A DNA stretch of 50,186 bases from Gemmatimonadaceae bacterium (GTDB lineage Bacteria > Gemmatimonadota > Gemmatimonadetes > Gemmatimonadales > Gemmatimonadaceae), in assembly GCA_014379355.1 (NCBI GenBank), contig JACMLX010000075.1, forward strand, positions 1 through 50,186, in the 5' to 3' direction. Below the pieces are notes generated by a model, which saw only the letters and a program-made list of their open reading frames with translations, did not search any database and had not been told where the DNA came from. Position 1 is the first letter of the stretch, and the number at the start of each line of letters is the position of its first letter. A program made the position numbers and the translations under genes. Shown here piece after piece: positions 1 through 8,698 of this stretch.

Positions 1-1
1 C

Positions 2-469
2 GACGGGCGCGTGGGTCAGGCGATGCTGTCGATTCCGGCGGTGAAGGGCGTGGAGATCGGCATCGGATTCGAATCCGCACGACGCACTGGCGCGCAGGTG
101 CACGACGAAATCACGATGGCGCCCGGTCGGGCGATTGCCGGCAATGTCCAGCGCACGACGAATCGCGCCGGCGGCCTCGATGGAGGCATGACGAACGGTG
201 AACCCGTCGTGGTGCGCGTCGCCATGAAGCCGATCTCGACACTCATGAAGCCGCTGCAGACCATCGACACCACCGCATCGGCGTCAGCGGAAGCGGTCGT
301 CGAACGGAGCGATGTGACGGCCGTGCCGGCGATGGGCGTGATTGCCGAAGCGATGCTGGCACTCGTGCTGGCGGATGCGATGCTGGAGAAGTTCGGCGGC
401 GATTCGCTGGGTGAGATGCGGCGCAACTATGACGCTTTTCTGGCGCACATCGCGCAGCGGCTGCAGTGA
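2..469 (+). CDS. aroC: Chorismate synthase, C-terminal part (5' end outside window)
   Basis: Chorismate synthase converts 5-enolpyruvylshikimate 3-phosphate to chorismate with reduced FMN, the last common step of aromatic amino acid synthesis in the cytoplasm. The reading frame is open from the first bases and begins DGRVGQAMLSIPAVKGVEIG, a hallmark of the family. It continues through GGLDGGMTNGEPVVVRVAMK and an STLMKPLQTID segment, also family signatures, and ends with the usual C-terminal helix around GEMRRNYDAFLAHI. About 155 residues are present of a usual 350-400. The stop codon overlaps the GTG start of the next gene (GTGA), so aroC and aroK are translationally coupled. Recognition is confident; only the missing 5' end is unknown. 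Confidence 0.95.
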   Translation, partial: DGRVGQAMLSIPAVKGVEIGIGFESARRTGAQVHDEITMAPGRAIAGNVQRTTNRAGGLDGGMTNGEPVVVRVAMKPISTLMKPLQTIDTTASASAEAVVERSDVTAVPAMGVIAEAMLALVLADAMLEKFGGDSLGEMRRNYDAFLAHIAQRLQ

Positions 470-1008
470 GCGGTGACGTGCCGCCACGTCCGGCGCACCT
501 CATCCTGATCGGCTTGCCGGGCGCCGGAAAAACGACGCACGGTCGGCGCGCGGCGAAGCAGCTCGCTCGTCCGTTCATCGATCTCGATCGCCGGATCGCG
601 CACCTCGCGAGCCGAACGGTGCCCCAGATCTTCCGAGAGGATGGCGAGGAGGGTTTTCGCCTGCTGGAGCGAAAAGCCACGGCCGCGCTTGCCATCGAAC
701 CCCCCAGTATCGTCGCACCTGGCGGGGGTTGGATGATGGACGCGTCGAATGTCGACCTTGTAAAGCCGGGCGCGACCATTGTCTGGCTGCAGGTGACGCC
801 CCGGGCCGCCGTGGAACGCATGGGAGCGCGCATACGGCAGCGCCCGCTCCTCGCCTCGGGGAATCCGGTGGAACGGCTCAATCAGTTGCTGCTACGCCGC
901 GCCGAGCGCTACGCAACCGCGGATGCCGTGATAAACACGGAAGTCCTTGACTGGCAAGAGGTTGTGGACGCGATCACCGCGCTGTGCCCAGCCTCGGCCG
1001 ACGCGTAG
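466..1008 (+). CDS. aroK: Shikimate kinase
   Basis: Shikimate kinase phosphorylates the 3-hydroxyl of shikimate with ATP, feeding the aroC product upstream in the same operon. The 180-residue protein has the Walker A loop GLPGAGKT at residues 16-23, the shikimate/Mg-binding DLD at 39-41, an arginine at 65 in the FRLLE helix and the substrate-binding GGG at 86-88, followed by a lid arginine pair near RQRPLL. Length is normal for the family. The GTG start at 466 lies inside the aroC stop region and is supported by the overlap. An aroC-aroK(-aroB) order is common in bacteria; here aroB is not next, and a 158-base gap separates it from the following gene. Confidence 0.93.
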   Translation: MSGDVPPRPAHLILIGLPGAGKTTHGRRAAKQLARPFIDLDRRIAHLASRTVPQIFREDGEEGFRLLERKATAALAIEPPSIVAPGGGWMMDASNVDLVKPGATIVWLQVTPRAAVERMGARIRQRPLLASGNPVERLNQLLLRRAERYATADAVINTEVLDWQEVVDAITALCPASADA

Positions 1009-1166
1009 TTTCGCCGTCCCCGACGCTCCGGGGTAGAGGCCGTCAGGCAAGATCGGCCGAACATCGAACGGGGTGCGCCCGGGGAATGACGTTATAGTAT
1101 GCCCACCGGCTGCCTCGAAGGCGGGGACGCCGATCTTCACGGGGCGCGACCCTCAGGAGCAGCAGC

Positions 1167-1403
1167 ATGAGTTTCCGTGTATTGGGTCCGCATGAGCGCG
1201 GCCGGTTCTCGACCGAAGCGTGGGGGCATCTGCTCTCGCTCACCGGCGCCGGCTTTCTCAGTCCCGCGGAGCTGGAGCAGGTGATCGATCGGGCGATGGC
1301 GCACATTGATGGGCGGATCGCGCTCGATGATGTGCGTTCGCTGCTGGAAGGCGCGGGACTGGATGATCATGGCTCGGGTCCGGAGCCCATGACCATTCAC
1401 TGA
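1167..1403 (+). CDS. Short Smg/DUF494-like protein
   Basis: A 78-residue protein resembling only the C-terminal half of Smg (DUF494): the pattern of an aromatic-rich start, LLSLTGAGFLSPAELEQVIDRAMA and a following acidic ALDDVRSLL matches the Smg C-terminal region (leader, 'G-L-P-E-E-VIDRAMA', 'DDLKWVVLMVLFNQ'). Full-length Smg is about 155-160 residues, so this is half size. An AGGAG ribosome-binding site at 1155-1159 lies 7 bases before the ATG, arguing for a genuine short gene rather than a frameshifted remnant. Smg lies beside dprA and topA in Escherichia coli, and topA follows here, supporting the assignment. The function of Smg is not established. The termination motif LKWVVLMVL is absent, so this is a divergent member. 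Confidence 0.7.
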   Translation: MSFRVLGPHERGRFSTEAWGHLLSLTGAGFLSPAELEQVIDRAMAHIDGRIALDDVRSLLEGAGLDDHGSGPEPMTIH

Positions 1404-1460
1404 CTGTTCGTGCGAGCATCGGGACGCGCTCGCCACTTCTCTGCTATTGCACCTACCCTG

Positions 1461-4271
1461 ATGGCTGGTTCGACCTCGAAGACTCCCGCCCGGAAGACCG
1501 CGGCCAGAAAGAGCGCCTCCAAGACCGCCGCCAAGACTGTCGCCAGGCGCGCGCCCACGGGTCGTGCGCCCGCGGGTCGCAGTGCGGGTGGCGATGGCGG
1601 AAGCGGGGGAGATCGGTCACTGGTGATCGTCGAATCGCCGACCAAGGCGCGCACGATCAGCCGGTTCCTGCCCTCGGGCTACAAGGTGCTCGCGTCGGTC
1701 GGACACGTACGCGACCTGCCGCAGAACGCCAGCGAAATCCCCGAGAAATACAAGAAGGATGCGTGGGCCCGAATCGGCGTGGACGTCGACAACGACTTCG
1801 CACCGCTGTACGTGGTGCCCGGCGGCTCACGGAAGGTGCTCGCCGAGCTGCGTGCCGCCCTGAAGGACGTGGATCAGCTCATCCTCGCGACGGACGAGGA
1901 CCGCGAAGGTGAAAGCATCTCGTGGCACCTGCTGCAGGAACTGAAGCCGAAGGTGCCGGTGCGTCGCATGGTGTTCCACGAGATCACCGAACGTGCGATC
2001 CAGACCGCACTCGGCGAGTTTCGCGACGTCGACGAGAATCTCGTGAAGGCGCAGGAAGCACGTCGCATCATCGATCGGCTCACGGGCTACACCGTGTCGC
2101 CGCTGTTGTGGACGACCGTGGCGCCGCGCCTGTCGGCCGGCCGTGTGCAGAGTGTCGCGGTGCGCCTCGTCGTCGTACGTGAGCGCGAGCGCCGCGCGTT
2201 CCGCAGCGGCACGTGGTGGGACCTCGTCGCGCAGCTGGCGCATCTCGATGCGCAGTTCGAGGCGAAGCTGATCACGGTCGGTGGCAAGCGCATCGCCACC
2301 GGTCGCGATTTCGACAAGACGACTGGTCGCCTGACGGGCGCCGAAGGTGCCTCGCCGCGTGATCTGGTGCTGCTCGACGAGGCCGCCGGAACTGCGCTCG
2401 TCGCACGGTTGCAGAACGCGGCGTGGAAGGTTACCGATCGCACGGAAGAACCGTTCACAACGCGTCCGTCGCCGCCGTTCACCACGTCCACACTGCAGCA
2501 GGAAGCCAATCGCAAGCTCGGGCTTGGCGCGCGCGAAGCGATGCGTGTCGCACAGGATCTGTACGAACGCGGCTTCATCACGTACATGCGTACCGACTCG
2601 GTGTCACTGTCCGCGCAGGCGATCGATGCGGCGCGTGCCTGTGCACGCGAGTTCGGGCCGGAATACGTGCCGGACAAGCCGCGCTTCTACGCGAACAAGT
2701 CGGCCAACGCGCAGGAAGCACATGAAGCGATCCGGCCGTCAGGTGAACGATTCAAGTCTCCCGATGAAACGGGGCTCAGCGGTCGCGAATTCCGTCTCTA
2801 TGACCTGATCTGGAAGCGCACGGTCGCGAGCCAGATGCCCGATTCACGTCAGACACGCATGGTCGTGACGATCGCGGCCGACAACGCCGAGTTCCGCGCC
2901 AGCGGAAAGCGAATCGACTTCGCCGGTTTCATCCGTGCATACGTCGAAGGGTCGGATGATCCGGAAGCGGCACTCGATGACAAGGAAGTCGTGCTGCCGG
3001 CGCTCGTCGTCGGCGACACGCCGGAGTGTCGCGCGCTCGATGCGGTGAAACACGAAACGCAGCCGCCGGCGCGCTACACCGAAGCGTCGCTGGTGAAGGC
3101 GCTCGAGGAGCTCGGCATCGGTCGTCCGAGCACGTACGCGTCGATCATGGACACGATCCAGGCACGTGGCTACGTGCGACAGGACGGCAAGGCACTCGTG
3201 CCGACGTTCACCGCGTTCGCGGTCACGTCGCTGCTCGAGGAACGCATCGCCTCGCTGGTGGACACACAGTTCACGGCGAAGATGGAGGACCAGCTCGACG
3301 AGATCGCACGCGGCGAGCAGGATCAACTGTCGTACCTGAAGCAGTTCTTCTTCGGTGACAAGTCGCACCCCGGACTCAAGCCGATGGTCGAGAAGAGCGC
3401 CGCCGACCTGAAGAAGGAGGCGGGTGGTGCTCGTCTGGTGAAGCTCGAAGGTGTGAATGCGGACATTCGCATCGGTCGCTACGGCCCGTACGTGGAAGTG
3501 ATGGAGGACGGTGCACCACTGCGCGCGTCGCTGCCGAGCGATATGGCCCCGGGCGATCTGACCGATGAACTCGTGCAGGAGTTGCTGCGGAATCGCCAGG
3601 AAGGCCCTCCGGTGATCGGCACCGATCCGGATGGTGTGCCGATCTACATGATGAGTGGGGAGTATGGTCCGTACGTTCAGCTGGGCGATGTCGAGGAAGG
3701 CAGCAAGACGAAGCCGAAGCGGACGTCGCTGCCGAAGGGCGTGACGAAGGAGAACATCACGATCGAGATCGCCCGCGGGCTGGTCTCCTTGCCGCGCGCG
3801 CTCGGCACCCATCCCGAGTCGGGCAATGCGATCCGCGCGAGCCTCGGTCGCTTCGGTCCGTTTGTGGTGCATGTGAAAGGCGGCGAGGGCGGCAAGGACG
3901 AGTACCGGAGCATTCCCGCCACCGACGATGTCCTGACAATTGCACTCCCGCGCGCGCTCGAGCTCTTCGCGCAGCCGAAGGGCCGTCGCGGCGCGAGCAG
4001 CAGTGTGGTCACACCGTTGCGCGAGCTCGGTGCGCATCCCGAGGATGGTCGCGCCGTGCTCGTCTTCGATGGTCGGTACGGTCCGTACGTGCAGCTCGGT
4101 CCGAACACGAGTGATCGCAAGGCCAAGCCGATTCGGGCGACATTGCCGAACGATCTCAAGCCCGACGCGGTGACGATGGCGCAGGCGGTGCAGCTGCTCG
4201 AGGCGAAGGCGGGCAGGCCGATCGTGAAGAAGAAGCCCGCTCGCAAGAAGACCGCGCGCAGCAAGGCCTGA
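1461..4271 (+). CDS. topA: DNA topoisomerase I (type IA) with basic tails
   Basis: Relaxes negatively supercoiled DNA by a 5'-phosphotyrosine intermediate. The Toprim domain starts LVIVESPTKA with Glu58 and contains TDEDREGE (Asp145, Asp147, Glu149) for Mg; the catalytic Tyr375 sits in ITYMRTDS. The C-terminal third has four glycine/tyrosine-rich repeats of the RYGPYV type (near bases 3477, 3660, 3850 and 4075), the non-zinc topoisomerase C-repeat found in many phyla; no Cys4 zinc fingers are present. Both ends carry Lys/Ala/Arg-rich tails, residues 5-40 and the last 20. The ATG at 1461 is chosen over a GTG at 1410, which would add 17 unmatched residues; neither has a good ribosome-binding site. 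Stop and next start are separated by 2 bases, forming one operon with trmFO. Confidence 0.95.
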   Translation: MAGSTSKTPARKTAARKSASKTAAKTVARRAPTGRAPAGRSAGGDGGSGGDRSLVIVESPTKARTISRFLPSGYKVLASVGHVRDLPQNASEIPEKYKKDAWARIGVDVDNDFAPLYVVPGGSRKVLAELRAALKDVDQLILATDEDREGESISWHLLQELKPKVPVRRMVFHEITERAIQTALGEFRDVDENLVKAQEARRIIDRLTGYTVSPLLWTTVAPRLSAGRVQSVAVRLVVVRERERRAFRSGTWWDLVAQLAHLDAQFEAKLITVGGKRIATGRDFDKTTGRLTGAEGASPRDLVLLDEAAGTALVARLQNAAWKVTDRTEEPFTTRPSPPFTTSTLQQEANRKLGLGAREAMRVAQDLYERGFITYMRTDSVSLSAQAIDAARACAREFGPEYVPDKPRFYANKSANAQEAHEAIRPSGERFKSPDETGLSGREFRLYDLIWKRTVASQMPDSRQTRMVVTIAADNAEFRASGKRIDFAGFIRAYVEGSDDPEAALDDKEVVLPALVVGDTPECRALDAVKHETQPPARYTEASLVKALEELGIGRPSTYASIMDTIQARGYVRQDGKALVPTFTAFAVTSLLEERIASLVDTQFTAKMEDQLDEIARGEQDQLSYLKQFFFGDKSHPGLKPMVEKSAADLKKEAGGARLVKLEGVNADIRIGRYGPYVEVMEDGAPLRASLPSDMAPGDLTDELVQELLRNRQEGPPVIGTDPDGVPIYMMSGEYGPYVQLGDVEEGSKTKPKRTSLPKGVTKENITIEIARGLVSLPRALGTHPESGNAIRASLGRFGPFVVHVKGGEGGKDEYRSIPATDDVLTIALPRALELFAQPKGRRGASSSVVTPLRELGAHPEDGRAVLVFDGRYGPYVQLGPNTSDRKAKPIRATLPNDLKPDAVTMAQAVQLLEAKAGRPIVKKKPARKKTARSKA

Positions 4272-4273
4272 CG

Positions 4274-5614
4274 GTGCCGGAGATTCACATCGTCGGCGGC
4301 GGGTTGGCCGGCAGCGAGGCGGCGTTTCAGCTCGCAGAGCGTGGGCATGCGGTGCTGCTGCACGAGATGCGACCACTGCGCGGCACGGCGGCGCACAAGA
4401 CCGATCGCCTCGGTGAACTGGTCTGTTCGAACACGTTCAAGAGCACCGAGACCGCGAACGCACACGGTCTGCTGAAAGCCGAGATGCGTGCGCTGGGCAG
4501 CGTCGTGTTGTGGGCGGCCGATCAGGCACGCGTGCCTGGCGGCTCCGCGCTCGCCGTCGATCGCGACATCTTTTCCAACGCACTCGACACCCGTGTACGC
4601 GAGCATGCGAACATCACGGTCGTGTGCGAGGAAGTATGCGCATTGCCGGACGTCGGCATCGTCGCGACGGGCCCGCTGACGTCCGACGCGCTGGCCGACG
4701 CCATCCGCGCGCGCCTCGGTATCGACTCACTGGCGTTCTACGATTCCATCGCGCCGGTCGTCAGCTACGAGTCGCTGGACCAATCGTTGCTGTTCCGCGC
4801 CAGTCGCTGGAACAAGGAGACGATGGAGGGTGCGGCAGAAGATGGCGCGTACCTGAACGCGCCGTTCGACAGGGACGAATACGAGGCCTTCATCGACGCG
4901 TTGGCGGCGGGAGATCAGTTCACCGCCCACGAGTTCGACGCGGTGCCGTACTTCGAAGGCTGCATGCCGGCCGAGGAAATGGTGAAGCGCGGGCGCGAGA
5001 CATTGCGCTTCGGGCCAATGAAGCCGATCGGCTTGCGCGATCCGCGCACCGGCAAGCGGCCGTGGGCCGTGCTGCAGCTGCGACAGGAAGATCGTGCAGG
5101 GCGGATGTGGAACCTGGTCGGCTTCCAGACGCGGCTGCGCATCAGCGAGCAGCAACGGGTGTTCCGCATGATCCCGGGCCTCGCCGAGGCGGAGTTCCTG
5201 CGCTACGGCAGCATTCATCGCAATTCGTATATAAACGCGCCGGCCACGCTGACACCGCATCTCTCGCTCACCGATGCGCCGACCACGATGTTCGCGGGAC
5301 AGCTCACGGGTGTCGAGGGCTACACGGAAAGCAGCGCCACCGGCCTGCTCGCCGGCATCAACCTGTCGCGGCTGCTGCACGGTGACGAGGCTGTCATTCC
5401 GCCGCCGACCACCATGCTCGGCGCGCTGTATCGGTATCTGCGTGAAGCCGATCCCAAACACTTCCAGCCGATGAACGCGAACTACGGGCTGGTCGATGCG
5501 TTGCCGAATCCGCCGCGCGACAAGATGCAGCGCAAGCAGGCGATGGCCGATCGCGCGCTGATCGATCAGGCGACATGGATCGAGTCGCTCGCGCTCACGG
5601 GTGTGCAGCTCTGA
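4274..5614 (+). CDS. trmFO: Folate-dependent tRNA (uracil-54-C5)-methyltransferase TrmFO
   Basis: Makes ribothymidine at position 54 of the tRNA T-loop using methylenetetrahydrofolate as carbon donor and FAD as reductant. The 446-residue protein opens with the FAD-binding motif GGGLAGSEAA (8-17). Two conserved cysteines are visible: Cys51 in LVCSNTFKS and Cys230 in FEGCMPAEEM, matching the pair known to matter in the Bacillus enzyme. Late motifs such as GVEGYTESSATGLLAGIN are also typical. Start is GTG, 2 bases after topA; its stop overlaps the ATG of xerC (TGATG). The position between topA and xerC is the same as gid in Bacillus. Confidence 0.95.
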   Translation: MPEIHIVGGGLAGSEAAFQLAERGHAVLLHEMRPLRGTAAHKTDRLGELVCSNTFKSTETANAHGLLKAEMRALGSVVLWAADQARVPGGSALAVDRDIFSNALDTRVREHANITVVCEEVCALPDVGIVATGPLTSDALADAIRARLGIDSLAFYDSIAPVVSYESLDQSLLFRASRWNKETMEGAAEDGAYLNAPFDRDEYEAFIDALAAGDQFTAHEFDAVPYFEGCMPAEEMVKRGRETLRFGPMKPIGLRDPRTGKRPWAVLQLRQEDRAGRMWNLVGFQTRLRISEQQRVFRMIPGLAEAEFLRYGSIHRNSYINAPATLTPHLSLTDAPTTMFAGQLTGVEGYTESSATGLLAGINLSRLLHGDEAVIPPPTTMLGALYRYLREADPKHFQPMNANYGLVDALPNPPRDKMQRKQAMADRALIDQATWIESLALTGVQL

Positions 5615-6588
5615 TGACGCGGGCGCGCGACGCCGGCGCTGCCGACACGAACGCGCACGACACCGTTCCCACACCTCCGCTGATCGCCGAGTGGCTGCAG
5701 TACCTGGCGAAGGAGCGCCAGCTGTCGGAGCACACGGTCACGGCGTACACCAGCGACCTGGCGCGCTTCACGTCCTTTCTCGGTGCAAAGGCGCAAGGCC
5801 TCGCGTGGAACTGGGGCACCGTCGATCGCAACACGATCCGCAGCTTCCTCGGATTTCTCAGTCGCCAGGGCCTCGAGCGGCGCTCGATCGCACGCACGCT
5901 GTCCGCGGTGCGCGGTTTCTACCGCTACCTGCATCGCGACGAACATGTGACCGCGAATCCCGCGCGCAGTGTGCGGACACCGAAGATCGGTCGCCACCTG
6001 CCGGCCCATCTCGACAGTGGCACGATGCAGACCCTGATGGATGCCGCCTCGACCCGGTCGCAGGGTGGTGCATACAACGATGTGCGCAACCTGGCGATGC
6101 TCGAGCTGTTCTACGCCACCGGCATGCGCCTGTCGGAGCTGCACGGCCTCAATCGCGAGGATGTCGATCTCGTGTCGATGCGCGTGAAGGTGCGCGGCAA
6201 GGGGCGGAAGGAGCGCATCATTCCGTTCGGTGGCCCGGCGCGACTGGCACTCATCAACTACGAAGCGCGGCGCGATGAGCTCGTTCGTGCAATCGGGCCG
6301 AAGTCGGACAGGAGTGCGTGGTTTCTCAATCCGCGCGGACGCCGGTTGTCGCGCCGTGGAATTCAGCTCGCCATGACTGGGTTGATCTCACTCGTCGATG
6401 CACCCGCAGGCGCGAGCGTGCATGCCCTGCGCCATACATTCGCCACACACCTGCTCGATGCCGGCGCTGAGCTGCGCGCCGTGCAGGAACTGCTCGGCCA
6501 TGCGAGCGTCAGCACCACGCAGATCTACACACATACGAGCGTCGAACGGCTCAAGGCCGCGTACGCCAAGGCGCACCCGCGCGCATAG
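5614..6588 (+). CDS. xerC: Tyrosine recombinase XerC-type
   Basis: Resolves chromosome dimers at dif together with a partner recombinase. The 324-residue protein has the N-terminal SAM-like core-binding domain (about 20-110) and the catalytic domain with Arg172 in TGMRLSEL, the beta-hairpin lysine in [10 protein letters not shown], HxxR at His270/Arg273, His296 in [15 protein letters not shown] and nucleophile Tyr305. The ATG at 5614 overlapping the trmFO stop is preferred to an upstream in-frame start at 5575 that would run 39 bases into trmFO. It could in principle be a phage integrase, but its place between trmFO and hslV is the chromosomal XerC/CodV position and no att-like repeats flank it. 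Confidence 0.92.
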   Translation: MTRARDAGAADTNAHDTVPTPPLIAEWLQYLAKERQLSEHTVTAYTSDLARFTSFLGAKAQGLAWNWGTVDRNTIRSFLGFLSRQGLERRSIARTLSAVRGFYRYLHRDEHVTANPARSVRTPKIGRHLPAHLDSGTMQTLMDAASTRSQGGAYNDVRNLAMLELFYATGMRLSELHGLNREDVDLVSMRVKVRGKGRKERIIPFGGPARLALINYEARRDELVRAIGPKSDRSAWFLNPRGRRLSRRGIQLAMTGLISLVDAPAGASVHALRHTFATHLLDAGAELRAVQELLGHASVSTTQIYTHTSVERLKAAYAKAHPRA

Positions 6589-6631
6589 GATCGGCGCTGG
6601 CCCGTACCTGCGCGCGTTGCGATATTCCGGC

Positions 6632-7183
6632 ATGTCAGAACACGCACCAGTCTTTCACGCCACCACGATTCTCGCGGTGCGACGCAACGGCCAGATCGCG
6701 ATCGGCGGTGACGGCCAGGTGTCGATGGGACAGACCATCGCCAAGGCGACCGCGAAGAAGGTCCGGCGCCTCGGCAATGGCCGACTGGTGGCCGGTTTCG
6801 CGGGTGCTGCGGCTGACGCGTTCACGCTCTTCGAGAAGTTCGAGGAGAAGCTCGAACGGTACGGTGAGAACCTGCCGAAGGCGGTCGTGGAACTGGCCAA
6901 GGACTGGCGCAGTGATCGTGTGCTGCGGCGGCTCGAGGCGCTGCTGATCGTCGGTGACAAGGACACACTGTTCACGATCAGCGGCAACGGCGACGTGATC
7001 GAGTCCGATGACGGCATCATGGCGATCGGATCGGGAGGCATCTACGCACTCTCCGCCGCACGTGCACTGATGCGCCACACCGACATGAGTGCGCGCGAGA
7101 TCGTCGAACACGGCATGCAGATCGCCGGCGAGATCTGCGTCTACACGAACTCGAACATCACCGTCCTCGAACCGACCGCCTGA
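6632..7183 (+). CDS. hslV: ATP-dependent protease peptidase subunit HslV (ClpQ)
   Basis: Threonine peptidase that forms a double hexameric ring fed by the HslU unfoldase. The mature N-terminus is [10 protein letters not shown]; the presumed catalytic Thr is residue 11 behind a ten-residue leader, similar to the Bacillus ClpQ leader (MSSFHATTIFAV). The core [16 protein letters not shown] and [19 protein letters not shown] signatures are all present, and the protein ends [14 protein letters not shown] as usual. 183 residues, normal length. The ATG at 6632 is chosen because a longer in-frame start would run into xerC. It lies 3 bases before hslU, so the two subunits are co-expressed. Confidence 0.95.
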   Translation: MSEHAPVFHATTILAVRRNGQIAIGGDGQVSMGQTIAKATAKKVRRLGNGRLVAGFAGAAADAFTLFEKFEEKLERYGENLPKAVVELAKDWRSDRVLRRLEALLIVGDKDTLFTISGNGDVIESDDGIMAIGSGGIYALSAARALMRHTDMSAREIVEHGMQIAGEICVYTNSNITVLEPTA

Positions 7184-7186
7184 CCG

Positions 7187-8650
7187 ATGCCGTCGCCGCG
7201 CACTGCCCGGGCCCTCGCCCGCCTGGCCGATCTCACACCGACGCGCATCGTCGCCGAGCTCGATCGCTACATCATCGGCCAGGCCAGCGCGAAGAAGGCG
7301 GTCGCGATCGCGTTGCGGAATCGCTGGCGGCGGCAGCATACGGACGAGTCCATCCGCGCCGAGATCTCGCCCAACAACATCATCCTCATCGGACCGACGG
7401 GTTGCGGCAAGACCGAGATCGCGCGCCGCGTGTCGAAGCTGGCTGCGGCGCCCTTCGTGAAGGTGGAAGCGTCAAAGTTCACCGAGGTCGGGTACGTCGG
7501 ACGGGATGTCGAATCGATGGTGCGCGATCTCGTCGAAGCCGCGATGGATCTCGTGCGCTCGGAGCGCGAGGCTGAGATCACGAGTGAAGCGTCGGAACGT
7601 GTCGAGGAGCGGCTGCTCGATGCGCTGTTGCCGGCACCCACCCCGCCACCGACGCCGGTCACCTCGACGCCGAATCAAGGCGAACCGGCGTCGCCGAACA
7701 TCTTTCTCGTCGGTGCATCCGGCGCCGCCACCACGGAGCCCGTCAGCGACGCGGACAAGGATCGACACATGCGCACGCGCGAGAAGCTGCGCACGCTATT
7801 GCGCGATGGCCAGCTCGAAACGCGCTCCGTTGATCTCGACGTGCCGGCGTCGAGCGCGCCGATGATGGGCATGCTCAACCAGCCCGGCGCGCAGGAAGGG
7901 ATGGAGCAGTTCACGCAAATGCTGCAGGACATGATGCCGAAGCGCACGAAGAAGCGGTCCATGACCGTTGCTGACGCGCGCCGCGTGCTGTTGAGCCAGG
8001 AATTCGATCGCATGCTCGATCGTGACGATGTCATTGCCGAGGCGATCGAGCGCACGGAGGAAACGGGCATCGTGTTCCTCGACGAAATCGACAAGATCGC
8101 CGGGCAGCGCGGTGGCAGCGCCGGCCCGGATGTGTCACGCGAAGGCGTGCAACGTGACCTGCTGCCGATCGTCGAAGGCTCCACCGTGCAGACCAAGTAC
8201 GGGATGGTGAAAACCGATCATGTCTTGTTCATCGCTGCCGGCGCGTTTCACGTTTCGAAGCCGAGCGACCTGATTCCCGAGTTGCAGGGTCGGTTCCCGA
8301 TCCGCGTCGAGTTGCTGCCCCTGACCGAATCGGACTTCGTTCGCATCATGACGGAGCCTGAGCACGCGCTGACGAAGCAATACGCTGCGCTCGTCGCATC
8401 AGAAGGTGCGAGCCTGGCGTTTGCGCCGGATGGCATCGCAGAGCTGGCGCGTGTGGCCACGATCTGCAACTCGCGCATGGAGAACATCGGCGCGCGCCGG
8501 TTGCACACCGTGATGACGACGCTGCTCGAGGAGCTGCTCTTCGGCCTGCCGGAAGCTGGCAGTGATGGCATCGTGGTCGATGCGCCGATGGTGCGCAGTC
8601 GACTCGAGTCGGTGAGCCAGGATGAGGATCTGCGGCGCTACATGCTGTAG
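7187..8650 (+). CDS. hslU: ATP-dependent protease ATPase subunit HslU (ClpY)
   Basis: AAA+ unfoldase that threads substrates into HslV. Walker A GPTGCGKT is at 69-76, the pore loop GYVGRD at 102-107 and Walker B VFLDEIDKI with Asp299/Glu300. The C-terminus EDLRRYML matches the tail that inserts into HslV to activate it. At 487 residues it is about 40 longer than Escherichia coli HslU (443); the surplus lies in the I-domain around residues 150-185, a Pro/Thr-rich stretch (PTPPPTPVTSTP). Last gene of the topA-hslU operon; it converges on the kinase gene at 8678 across a 27-base gap containing an inverted repeat. Confidence 0.95.
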   Translation: MPSPRTARALARLADLTPTRIVAELDRYIIGQASAKKAVAIALRNRWRRQHTDESIRAEISPNNIILIGPTGCGKTEIARRVSKLAAAPFVKVEASKFTEVGYVGRDVESMVRDLVEAAMDLVRSEREAEITSEASERVEERLLDALLPAPTPPPTPVTSTPNQGEPASPNIFLVGASGAATTEPVSDADKDRHMRTREKLRTLLRDGQLETRSVDLDVPASSAPMMGMLNQPGAQEGMEQFTQMLQDMMPKRTKKRSMTVADARRVLLSQEFDRMLDRDDVIAEAIERTEETGIVFLDEIDKIAGQRGGSAGPDVSREGVQRDLLPIVEGSTVQTKYGMVKTDHVLFIAAGAFHVSKPSDLIPELQGRFPIRVELLPLTESDFVRIMTEPEHALTKQYAALVASEGASLAFAPDGIAELARVATICNSRMENIGARRLHTVMTTLLEELLFGLPEAGSDGIVVDAPMVRSRLESVSQDEDLRRYML

Positions 8651-8661
8651 GCGCAACACGT

Positions 8662-8698
8662 CATGACAGCGCTCGCGTCACATGTCGACGCTGTCATG
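8662..8698. terminator. Inverted repeat between convergent hslU and kinase gene
   Basis: Perfect 10-base arms (CATGACAGCG at 8662-8671 and CGCTGTCATG at 8689-8698) with a 17-base loop lie between the hslU stop and the end of the facing kinase gene, partly covering its last codons. There is no T-tract on either side, so bidirectional termination is inferred from position and symmetry only. Confidence 0.4.

Noticed and set aside
1093-1098. TATAGT as a -10 box before the Smg-like gene
   Set aside because: No matching -35 at 16-18 bases; not supported well enough to list as a promoter.
2844-4376. Long open frame of 510 codons on the - strand opposite topA/trmFO
   Set aside because: Arg/Leu/His-rich translation with no domain; a consequence of high GC and biased codon use opposite a clear topA gene.
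5614-6588. Tyrosine recombinase as evidence for a mobile element
   Set aside because: It sits in a conserved housekeeping operon; no flanking direct repeats, tRNA target or cargo.
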